Translations under genes and position numbers: made by a program
Source: Cellulomonas sp. JH27-2
GTDB lineage: Bacteria; Actinomycetota; Actinomycetes; Actinomycetales; Cellulomonadaceae
Length of the DNA stretch: 64,000 nucleotides
Assembly: GCF_014837175.1 (NCBI RefSeq)
Contig: NZ_JACYFR010000001.1
Coordinates: 868,001 to 932,000 of the forward strand
Direction of reading: 5' to 3'
In this document: piece by piece, positions 44,845 through 51,693 of the stretch
Layout of the letters: each line of letters opens with the position of its first letter
How positions within the stretch are numbered: the stretch's first letter is position 1
The notes under the pieces: model-generated
Told to the model about the DNA's origin: nothing
The model's database searches: none
Seen by the model: the letters and a program-made list of their open reading frames with translations, nothing else

Positions 44845-44860
44845 TCGAACATGTGTACGA
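44845..44860 (+). promoter_or_regulatory. LexA (SOS) box at DUF222/HNH gene
   Basis: TCGAAC-ATGT-GTACGA differs from the actinobacterial SOS palindrome TCGAAC(N4)GTTCGA at one position and shares its first 12 bases (TCGAACATGTGT) with the dinB box at 20806. It again contains the -10-like GAACAT (44847-44852), placing the transcript start about 35 nt before the ATG. LexA sites also occur at mycobacterial 13E12 genes of this family. Confidence 0.75.
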
Positions 44861-44893
44861 GGTTGTGTCAGTGGTCGGTGGGAGGATTTGTCC

Positions 44894-46498
44894 ATGTTCA
44901 CCGACGGGAGCGACACCGGTTCGCCGGACCAGGGCGCGGGATCTACCGCGTCCCGTCCGGCCGACGGCGACGCTCGCGGGAGTGATGTCGATCTGCTGGG
45001 CGGTGATCTGGTCGGGGTCGCCGGGTGGAGCGATGAGGACGTGCTCGCCGCGCTCGGTCAGGCCGAGGCTGCCGCCCGACGAGAGGACGCGTGGCGGGCC
45101 CGGTTGGCCGCGGAGGTCGACGACCGATCCGGGCGCGGCCTGGGAACGTCGTCGTTGGCCGCCCGACGCGGGTGCCGCAATGCCCGCGAGCTGATCCGAC
45201 GCCTCACCGGCGCCGCGGACATCTCCGTGTCCCGATGGTTGCGACTCGGACACGCCACCACCGCACCCACCACCTTGGACGGGCGCCCGCTGCCGGCCCG
45301 GTTCGCGCACGTCGCCGCCGCCCTGCACGAAGGCCGCATCAACACCGACGCTGCGACCCGGATCATCGACGAGCTGAACCCCGTCCGCGACGTCGCCGGC
45401 GACCAGGCCGTGGCCGCCGCCGAGGACGAGCTCGTCACCGCATGCGCCGCACCCCGTCCTGGTGGGCGGGCCCGCCTGGACGCCGAGTCCGTGCGCATCC
45501 AGGCCCGCACCTGGGCCCAGTTCCTCGACCAGGACGGCACCGAACCCGACGAACAGACCACCCTGGCCCGCCGAGCCCTGCGCCTGGGCGCCACCCACCA
45601 CGGACTGATCAAGATCACCGGCCTGCTCCTGCCCGAGGTCGCCGCCATGCTCGCCGCCTACGCCGACGCCGCCACCAACCCCCGCACCCCCGACGTGGGC
45701 CACCCCACCACCAGCAACGAGGACACCAACACCGCAGGGCAGGTCGGGCGCGACCCACGCACCCGGCCCCAGCTCATGCACGACATCCTCGCCTCAGCCC
45801 TGTCCGCAGCCGCCCGCGTCGCCGACCAGAGCTCCCTGGCCGGCAACTCCCCCACCGTCCTGGTCGCCGTCCGCCACCCAGACACCCACAGCACCGGCAC
45901 CGGCAACCACGGCACACCAACCGACGCGGGCACGGGCGGCACCGGCAACCACAACCCGGACAAGGACACCAGCACGCACCAGCGCCGCTACGGCGCCGGG
46001 GCCGTGTTCAGCGGCAACCAGTTCGGTGCCCCCCTGCCCCTGTCACCAGGCGCCGTCGACCAGCTCACCTGCCACGGCACCACCCAGCACATCACCTACG
46101 ACCACCACGGCGCCATCACCGCGATCTGGTCCCCCACCCGCACCTTCACACCCCACCAACGCCGCGCCATCACCCTGCGCGACGGCGGCTGCATCATCCC
46201 CGACTGCCACGTCCCCGCCGCCTGGTGCGAAGTCCACCACGTCACCCCCCACGCCCAGAACCCGTCCGGCACCCACACCCACAACGGCGTCCTGCTGTGC
46301 TGGCACCACCACCGCACCATCGACACCAACGGATGGCAGATCCGCATGCAAGACGGCACCCCATGGGTCCAACCACCACCCTGGCTCCACCACCCCCACG
46401 ACCCTCACGACAACTGGCAACCCGCCACCGGATCACCCACCCACTTCCTCGACACCCTCCACCACCGCGGACTCCTCCACACCCGAACGCGCCAATAG
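44894..46498 (+). CDS. DUF222/HNH endonuclease (13E12 repeat family)
   Basis: A 534-residue protein. The DUF222 region (about 40-330) is helical and alanine/arginine-rich. The C-terminal HNH nuclease (about 425-480) has CIIPDC, the WCEVHHVTPH core and NGVLLCWHHHR, with the four cysteines and histidines for zinc and metal. Family members are multi-copy in actinobacteria and their role is unclear; nuclease activity is expected from the motif. The ribosome site GGGAGGA lies 8 nt before ATG. The second half uses many ACC/CAC/CCC codons instead of the ACG/CCG favoured by neighbours, so the strand is strikingly C-rich. Likely SOS-induced. Confidence 0.9.
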   Translation: MFTDGSDTGSPDQGAGSTASRPADGDARGSDVDLLGGDLVGVAGWSDEDVLAALGQAEAAARREDAWRARLAAEVDDRSGRGLGTSSLAARRGCRNARELIRRLTGAADISVSRWLRLGHATTAPTTLDGRPLPARFAHVAAALHEGRINTDAATRIIDELNPVRDVAGDQAVAAAEDELVTACAAPRPGGRARLDAESVRIQARTWAQFLDQDGTEPDEQTTLARRALRLGATHHGLIKITGLLLPEVAAMLAAYADAATNPRTPDVGHPTTSNEDTNTAGQVGRDPRTRPQLMHDILASALSAAARVADQSSLAGNSPTVLVAVRHPDTHSTGTGNHGTPTDAGTGGTGNHNPDKDTSTHQRRYGAGAVFSGNQFGAPLPLSPGAVDQLTCHGTTQHITYDHHGAITAIWSPTRTFTPHQRRAITLRDGGCIIPDCHVPAAWCEVHHVTPHAQNPSGTHTHNGVLLCWHHHRTIDTNGWQIRMQDGTPWVQPPPWLHHPHDPHDNWQPATGSPTHFLDTLHHRGLLHTRTRQ

Positions 46499-46639
46499 AG
46501 GAGTGCGGGCGCGCTTGGCGCAGCTGGACGCGAGCCCGTTCGCGCGGACACGCGCGAGCGCCGTTCTGGTCCGCCGCGGACCGCGCGGGCATGGATCAGA
46601 CGACGGGACCTCGGGTGACCTCGACAGCCGACCGCGGCC

Positions 46640-46728
46640 TCGTCGTCACCCGTCACTGTGACCAGCACGTGGTAGTTGTCGATCCGACCGCCGAAGATGT
46701 CGCCGTAGACCGCCAACGAACCCGAGCG
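46640..46728 (-). pseudogene. Short remnant of a small beta-domain protein
   Basis: On the minus strand this stretch encodes SLAVYGDIFGGRIDNYHVL. It resembles small actinobacterial proteins with the pattern LxVYGDxFGxPxDNxH, but the frame is not preserved on either side into a full domain. Part of a degraded patch after the HNH gene. Confidence 0.35.
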
Positions 46729-46750
46729 CACTCCGGGGAGGTGCCGTCGG

Positions 46751-47074
46751 ATGTCGGAGTCGCTGGGCCTGCTGGACTGGCTCGACGAGCGGTACGTCAC
46801 CGCGAACCGCGCGGTGCTGGACCCGCTGTGGCAGTGGCGGCGACGCGTGTACGGCGCGCCGTTCCTCACCTACCTGGTCGTCGCGCTGATCGGGTCGGTG
46901 GTCGCGCTGCTGCTCGTCGCGCACGTCCCGGCCACCACCAGCGTGGCCGCCGTCGCGGTGGCGGGAAGGCTCCCACTGCGCCCACCACGCCCGCACCGGC
47001 ATTTCCGGCTCGGCGCTGTCAGCTGTCGGCGATTGATTCCAGGATGTCCCGAAGCCTCTCGAGGTCAGCCGTGA
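46751..47074 (+). CDS. Small single-helix membrane protein, probably truncated
   Basis: A 107-residue frame with GGGGAGG nine bases before ATG. The first 65 residues look real: an amphipathic start DWLDERYVTANRAVLDPLWQWRRRVYG and a helix FLTYLVVALIGSVVALLLVA (about 38-58). After that the sequence becomes proline/arginine-rich and overlaps the converging SRPBCC gene by 56 nt, which suggests a frameshift or loss of the original 3' end. Confidence 0.45.
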   Translation: MSESLGLLDWLDERYVTANRAVLDPLWQWRRRVYGAPFLTYLVVALIGSVVALLLVAHVPATTSVAAVAVAGRLPLRPPRPHRHFRLGAVSCRRLIPGCPEASRGQP

Positions 47075-47459
47075 CGAGTGCCTGGTCGTGTGCGAAGTCA
47101 TCGTCGGTCATCTCGTCACCGCGACGTAGCGTGAACACCACCTCGCTGCACCGGCTCCCCGCAGCCCCGACGATCACCCGCATCGGCACGTGCACGGTCT
47201 CGCCGGACGGGGTGAGCACGTCGTGGTCCAGGACGCCCAGATCGTTGATCGGGGCGAAGACGATCTGCGCCCTCCCGCCGGGGGTGTCGAAGAACCACGC
47301 ATCACCCTCGTGCACCATCGGGCCACCGAGACCGGCCGCCCACTGCGGCAGGTTCGCTGGGTCGGCCACGAAGGCGTAGACGTCCGCCACCGGCCGAGCG
47401 ATCTGGACGGCGAGGTGGACTGACGGCTGGCTCGGCGGGTGTTGCGACTCGGTCCCCAT
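47019..47459 (-). CDS. SRPBCC (START-like) family protein
   Basis: A 146-residue helix-grip protein with a hydrophobic ligand cavity. The characteristic start VHLAVQIARPVADVYAFVADPANLPQWAAGL (key VYAFV.DP.N...WA) is at about 15-45. The middle HVPMRVIVGAAGSRCSEVVFTL and a long C-terminal helix complete the fold. The ligand is unknown. ATG 47459 has CAGCAT (47467-47472) 7 nt upstream; an earlier GTG at 47483 lies upstream of that -10 and is rejected. Confidence 0.88.
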   Translation of the reverse strand: MGTESQHPPSQPSVHLAVQIARPVADVYAFVADPANLPQWAAGLGGPMVHEGDAWFFDTPGGRAQIVFAPINDLGVLDHDVLTPSGETVHVPMRVIVGAAGSRCSEVVFTLRRGDEMTDDDFAHDQALVTADLERLRDILESIADS

Positions 47460-47518
47460 CCCGCCGATGCTGCCACTCGCCACCGACGCGGCAACCCGGG
47501 CAGAGCTCCCATCAGGTC

Positions 47519-47572
47519 GCGGGTTCGTCGTCGATGCGCGGGTTGCAACGCGCGGTCCGACGAGGAACCCGC
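47519..47572 (-). terminator. 15-bp inverted repeat after helR
   Basis: GCGGGTTCGTCGTCG (47519-47533) pairs with 47558-47572 with one mismatch, and an inner CGCG/CGCG pair extends the structure. It starts 13 nt past the helR stop, so it is a probable terminator insulating the SRPBCC gene. Confidence 0.6.
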
Positions 47573-47585
47573 GACTCCACGGCGT

Positions 47586-49757
47586 CTACGCCGGCGTCAG
47601 GATCACCAGCTCCCGGGTCGTGCGGGTCATCGCGACGTAGCGGTCGACGGCACCCTCGATCCCCTCGCCCCACGCGTCGGGATCGACGAGCACCACCAGG
47701 TCGAACTCCAGCCCCTTGGCGAGGTCGGCGCTGAGCGACAGCACGCGGTCCCGCGCGACGAAGGTCGGGTCGCCGATGACGCAGGCCGTCCCCTCGTCGT
47801 GCGTCGACAGCCACGCGTCGACGATCGCGTCCCGCTCGTCGGCCGACGCGGACCGCACGGGGACGCCGCCGGTCCGGATGGACGTGGGCACGTTCGCGTC
47901 GGGCAGTGCGGCACGGATCACGGGCTCGGCGACCGCCATGACCTCGCTCGGGGTGCGGTAGTTCACCGTCAGCGACGCGACGTTGATGCGGTCCAGCCCG
48001 ACGCGCTGCAGCCGCTCGGTCCACGTCTCGGTGAACCCGCGCCGCGCCTGCGCCCGGTCGCCGACGATCGTGAACGACCGCGACGGGCAGCGCGCCAGCA
48101 GCATCTGCCACTCCGCGTCCGTCAGCTCCTGGGCCTCGTCGACCACGACGTGCGCGAACGGACCGGCCAGCGGGTCGGCGTCGGCGGTCGGCAGCAGGCC
48201 CGGGTCGACGAGGGCCTCCTGCAGGTCCTCGTGGCGCAGCATCTTCATGATCCCGAGCTCGGAGTCGTCCGTCGCGATCAGGTCGTCGACCACGTCCTTG
48301 ATCCGTGAACGGTCCGCCGCCACCGCCGCGTCGTGCCGCTGCCGGCGCGCGGCTGCATCGGCGTCGCCCAGTCGTCGCCGGGCGGCGTCGAGCAACGGCA
48401 GGTCGCCCAGGGTCCAGGCCCGTGGGTCGTCGCGCTGGAGCAGCACGACCTCCTCCGGTGACAACCAGGGCGCGGACAACCGCAGGTAAGCCGGCACCGA
48501 CCACAGGTCCGCCACCAGCTCGGTCGCCTCGAGCATGGGCCACGCGCGGTTCAGCGCCGCCCGGAGCCCGCGGTGCGCACGCAGCGCCGGCGCGAGCTGG
48601 TCGCCGACCACCCCCTCGTCGGACGCCTTGTCCACCAGGATCTCGACGAGCGCGTCGCGCACCTGCTCTCGGGCCTCGTTGTGCGGCGTGCCGGGATCGG
48701 GCGCCTCGAAGGCCTCGGCCCAGTCGTCGGCGCTCAGCCACAGGTCGGCCCACTCGGTCTCGACGAGCAGCTCCTCGGCCGGCGGGCGCTCCGAGAAGCG
48801 CACCGCGGGCTCGACGGCCGCGACCATCGCGGCCGACGACTTCAGCCGCGCCACCTCGGGATCGGCCTCGGGACCGGCCGATGCCCCCTCGGTGACGAGA
48901 TCGCGCACCGTGCAGGTCCGCACCCCCTCCTCCCCCAGGCTCGGCAGCACGTCCTCGACGTACGCGAGGTACGGCTCGTGCGGACCGACGAGCAGCACCC
49001 CGCCCCGCCGGTGGCCCAGGCGCGGGTCGGAGTACAGCAGGTAGGCGGTGCGGTGCAGCGCGACGACCGTCTTGCCCGTGCCGGGGCCGCCGTCGACGAC
49101 GAGCGCGCCCACCGAGTCCGCGCGCACGATCGCGTCCTGGTCGGCGGCGATCGTCGACAGCACGTCGCGCATCCGCGGCGAGCGGCTGGCACCCAGGCTC
49201 GCGATGAAGGCCGACTGGTCGTCGAGCGCGGCGGTCTGCTCGAGGCCCGCCTCGGTGAACGCCTCGTCCCAGTAGTCGGTGACGCGCCCACCGGTCCAGC
49301 GGTAGCGCCGCCGGCTCGCGAGCCCGCAGGGGTCCGCATGGGTCGCGGCGAAGAACGGCTCGGCGGCCGGGGAGCGCCAGTCGACGAGCAGCCGCCGGTC
49401 GGCGCCGTCGGTCAGCCCGAGCCGCCCGATGTAGACGGCCTCGCCGCCGTCCGCGGGGACGATCCGCCCCAGACACAGGTCGAGCCCGAACCGCCGCAGC
49501 GCCCGCAGCCGGCCGGTCAGGCGGTGGATCTCGGCGTCACGCTCCACGGCCGCCGTCCCGCCCCGGCCCGGGTTCCTGCGCACCTCGTCGAGCCGGGCGG
49601 CCAGGTCGGCCGTGGTGGCCTCGAGAGCCGACGCGATGGCAGCGAAGTGCGCCTCGTCGGCGGCGATCAGGGCCGACTCGGCCTTCGCGGCGAGCCGGTC
49701 GGGCAGCTGGAACGGGCGGAAAGGGGGGTCGTCAGCGCCGGTCGTCGGCAGGGTCAC
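47586..49757 (-). CDS. helR: HelD/HelR-type RNA polymerase-recycling ATPase (UvrD-like)
   Basis: A 723-residue superfamily 1 ATPase. An N-terminal coiled coil (about 20-90) would enter the RNA polymerase secondary channel. Walker A VVDGGPGTGKTVVALHRTAYLLY is at about 222-232, Walker B HVVVDEAQELT about 535, motif IV/V VASLTVNYRTPSE about 600, and motif VI VAMTRTTRELVIL at the end. Known HelR proteins displace rifamycins from RNA polymerase. A rifamycin-associated-element-like palindrome 55 nt upstream supports HelR over general HelD. GTG 49757 follows a GTGGAG ribosome site. Confidence 0.88.
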   Translation of the reverse strand: MTLPTTGADDPPFRPFQLPDRLAAKAESALIAADEAHFAAIASALEATTADLAARLDEVRRNPGRGGTAAVERDAEIHRLTGRLRALRRFGLDLCLGRIVPADGGEAVYIGRLGLTDGADRRLLVDWRSPAAEPFFAATHADPCGLASRRRYRWTGGRVTDYWDEAFTEAGLEQTAALDDQSAFIASLGASRSPRMRDVLSTIAADQDAIVRADSVGALVVDGGPGTGKTVVALHRTAYLLYSDPRLGHRRGGVLLVGPHEPYLAYVEDVLPSLGEEGVRTCTVRDLVTEGASAGPEADPEVARLKSSAAMVAAVEPAVRFSERPPAEELLVETEWADLWLSADDWAEAFEAPDPGTPHNEAREQVRDALVEILVDKASDEGVVGDQLAPALRAHRGLRAALNRAWPMLEATELVADLWSVPAYLRLSAPWLSPEEVVLLQRDDPRAWTLGDLPLLDAARRRLGDADAAARRQRHDAAVAADRSRIKDVVDDLIATDDSELGIMKMLRHEDLQEALVDPGLLPTADADPLAGPFAHVVVDEAQELTDAEWQMLLARCPSRSFTIVGDRAQARRGFTETWTERLQRVGLDRINVASLTVNYRTPSEVMAVAEPVIRAALPDANVPTSIRTGGVPVRSASADERDAIVDAWLSTHDEGTACVIGDPTFVARDRVLSLSADLAKGLEFDLVVLVDPDAWGEGIEGAVDRYVAMTRTTRELVILTPA

Positions 49758-49811
49758 ACGGGGCTCCACGGGAGGCAGGGTTCGATGCGAGCAGCGATTC
49801 TGCGCTCCGAG

Positions 49812-49834
49812 GGGGGCCTTGCGGCAAGACCCCC
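49812..49834 (-). promoter_or_regulatory. Rifamycin-associated element (RAE)-like palindrome
   Basis: A 23-bp palindrome centred on 49823: five G, CTTGC-G-GCAAG core, five C, with a single non-pairing position on each side (C at 49817, A at 49829). It closely resembles the published RAE of actinobacterial rifamycin-resistance genes, as I recall it (GGGG.CTTGCGGCAAG.CCCC). AT-rich CTATCAAGATATAG next to it (49841-49854, minus strand) is the likely -10 region. Confidence 0.8.
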
Positions 49835-49855
49835 TGTGCTCTATATCTTGATAGT

Positions 49856-49876
49856 GGCGGGAGCGTTCCTCCCGCC
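49856..49876 (-). terminator. 8-bp GC hairpin between lipoprotein gene and helR promoter
   Basis: GGCGGGAG (49856-49863) pairs exactly with CTCCCGCC (49869-49876) around a 5-nt loop. It is 70 nt past the lipoprotein stop and directly before the helR promoter, so it likely insulates helR from read-through. Confidence 0.6.
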
Positions 49877-49945
49877 TTCGTCGTGCCGGGTCCGCCGACC
49901 TCATGTCGGGCCGGGCAGGTCAGTGCGCCAGGTCAGTGCGGCAGG

Positions 49946-50773
49946 TCAGTGGGGTGGGTCCGGCGGGTGGAGAGCCGTCGAGGCCGTGCAGCCCACCTCG
50001 CCGGGCTGCAGCTGCACGGGTGCGACGACGACGTCGCGGACCACACCGTCCACCCGGGCCACCAGGACGCAGTCGTCGGGGCCGCCGGTCGCGACGCCGA
50101 CGTCGGCACCGTCGACCGCCGCCGTGACGGCCGCCAGCGGTGCCGGCCCGTCCGCCGGTGCGAGCTCGGCCGTGACCTGTGCGGCGATCTGCTCCACGGA
50201 CGGGACTCCGCCAGCGGGCAGATCACGGAGCACGGCGGTCGCCGCCTCGCGGGCGTTCGCGGCGACGACAGGGTCGGTCGACGGCGGCGGTGTCACGGGT
50301 GACGGCGTGGGCGGGCAGTCGACCGGCGCCGTGCCGTCCGCCGTGCCCCACTCGCCCACCTTGCCGTGGTGGTCGAACTCGACGTCGAAGCAGTAGGGAC
50401 CCGGATCGGGTGGGTCGGGGACACCGAGGTCGATCTCACCGTCGTCCACCGGCGCGGGCAGCCGCACCGCGAACGTGAGCGTGCCGAGGTGGTCCTCCGC
50501 GGCGTCCGCGGTGATGCCGATCAGCTCGACGTCGGTAGGGCTCCCCGACCGGGTGGCGCCGACCCCGGCGTGGGCCGAGGCCGCGCGGGCGAACCCGTCG
50601 AGGTCGCGGGTGTAGGAGCTCATCGCCGGCGTGCGCAGCAGCTCCAGCAGCACCTCCCGCGCCTGGTCGGTGCCGTCCGCATCGTCGTCGCCGGAGCCCG
50701 TCGCGCAGGCACCTAGCAGGGCCAGCAGGCACATCGCACCCATCGCCCGGAACGTGCGGTCTGTCGCCTTCAT
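49946..50773 (-). CDS. Putative lipoprotein
   Basis: A 275-residue protein with a lipoprotein signal (LLALLGACATG, lipobox cysteine about 23) and an acidic linker. The domain contains an aspartate/proline stretch (IDLGVPDPPDPGPYCFDVEFD) and a second half ELAPADGPAPLAAVTAAVDGADVGVA. I recognise no family. ATG 50773 has TAGCGT (50781-50786) 7 nt upstream. Its relation to helR is only positional. Confidence 0.7.
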   Translation of the reverse strand: MKATDRTFRAMGAMCLLALLGACATGSGDDDADGTDQAREVLLELLRTPAMSSYTRDLDGFARAASAHAGVGATRSGSPTDVELIGITADAAEDHLGTLTFAVRLPAPVDDGEIDLGVPDPPDPGPYCFDVEFDHHGKVGEWGTADGTAPVDCPPTPSPVTPPPSTDPVVAANAREAATAVLRDLPAGGVPSVEQIAAQVTAELAPADGPAPLAAVTAAVDGADVGVATGGPDDCVLVARVDGVVRDVVVAPVQLQPGEVGCTASTALHPPDPPH

Positions 50774-50877
50774 CCCGACCACGCTATCGAACCGGCTGTG
50801 GACGCCCACCGTCCCGACCAGCTCGGCAACGACTTACACCGTGCCGTCAGGCGGCGACCGCGTCGCCGATCGGCCGG

Positions 50878-51534
50878 CTAGCGGCCGGCCCAGCGCATCG
50901 CGATGAGGTCGGCCTCCTCCGAGTCGAGGCCCTCCCGGAGCGGCCCGCGGCCCGGCGCGGCCCGCATGCCGTCGAGCAGCATCTGCAGGTAGCGGCGGTG
51001 GAGGCCCGGCCGCACGTCGGCGGCGTGCTCGGCCAGGCTCGTCACGAGCCACAACAGCATCAGGACGTCGGGCACGACCACCCCGTCGCGCAGGTCGCCC
51101 TCGGCCCGCGCCCGCTCGAAGAGACGTTCCATGACGTCGGCGATGCCCTGCGCGACGTCGGCACCGAACGCCACGCCGGCGCCCCCGAGCGCCACGTCCC
51201 GCAGGCCGAGGTTGTCGACGAGCCGGTCGGTGATCTGCTCGAGGAGCAGCTCCACCCCGTCCCAGGCGCGCAGCTCCTCATCGGCCCGCGCCGCGACCTC
51301 GAGGACCGCCTGCAACGGGTCGTCGAGCGCCGCCCGCATGAGCTCGGTCTTGTCGGTGAAGCGCCGGTAGACGGTCCCGACTCCCACCCCGGCGTGGTGC
51401 GCGACCTCGTTGAGGCCGACGTTGAGGCCTCGCTCGGCGAACAGCTCCCGCGCCGCCACGACGATGCGCGCGCGGTTCGCCTCGGCGTCACGCCGGAGCG
51501 CCGTGGGCTGCTGTGCGGGCGTGGCCGTGGTCAT
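50878..51534 (-). CDS. TetR family transcriptional regulator
   Basis: A 218-residue repressor. The N-terminal HTH (about 15-62) reads RIVVAARELFAERGLNVGLNEVAHHAGVGVGTVYRRFTDKTELM, the TetR signature. The C-terminal helical ligand domain has LMLLWLVTSLAEHA. It is divergent from the MMPL transporter gene at 51694 and almost certainly represses it and itself. ATG has TAGGCT (51541-51546) 6 nt upstream, so its own mRNA is leaderless. Confidence 0.92.
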   Translation of the reverse strand: MTTATPAQQPTALRRDAEANRARIVVAARELFAERGLNVGLNEVAHHAGVGVGTVYRRFTDKTELMRAALDDPLQAVLEVAARADEELRAWDGVELLLEQITDRLVDNLGLRDVALGGAGVAFGADVAQGIADVMERLFERARAEGDLRDGVVVPDVLMLLWLVTSLAEHAADVRPGLHRRYLQMLLDGMRAAPGRGPLREGLDSEEADLIAMRWAGR

Positions 51535-51540
51535 GGCACC

Positions 51541-51631
51541 AGCCTACGCCGAAGCGGATAGGTGCGATCTACTTCACAGCGGGTCACGGTGCACAGTCAC
51601 CACCCGGCGACGTAGGCTGCCGGAAGCGGAT
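51541..51631. promoter_or_regulatory. Divergent TetR/MMPL promoters with direct repeats
   Basis: TAGGCT -10 elements face outwards on both strands (51541-51546 minus, 51613-51618 plus). Each is followed in its surroundings by GAAGCGGAT (51551-51559 and 51623-51631), a 9-bp direct repeat. The repeats are candidates for TetR operator half-sites (inference). Confidence 0.45.
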
Positions 51632-51693
51632 GACCCCGCTCCACTTCTCCCACCGCCGGGCCTCCCGTCCGGCACGCCTGAAAGCGACTCCCC

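Noticed and set aside
44711-46498. Longer start for the DUF222/HNH gene upstream of the SOS box
   Set aside because: It would place the LexA box and -10 inside the coding region, while ATG 44894 has a strong ribosome site.
47484-49476. Alternative arginine-rich frame across helR
   Set aside because: No ATPase motifs in that frame. The chosen frame has Walker A, Walker B and motif VI.
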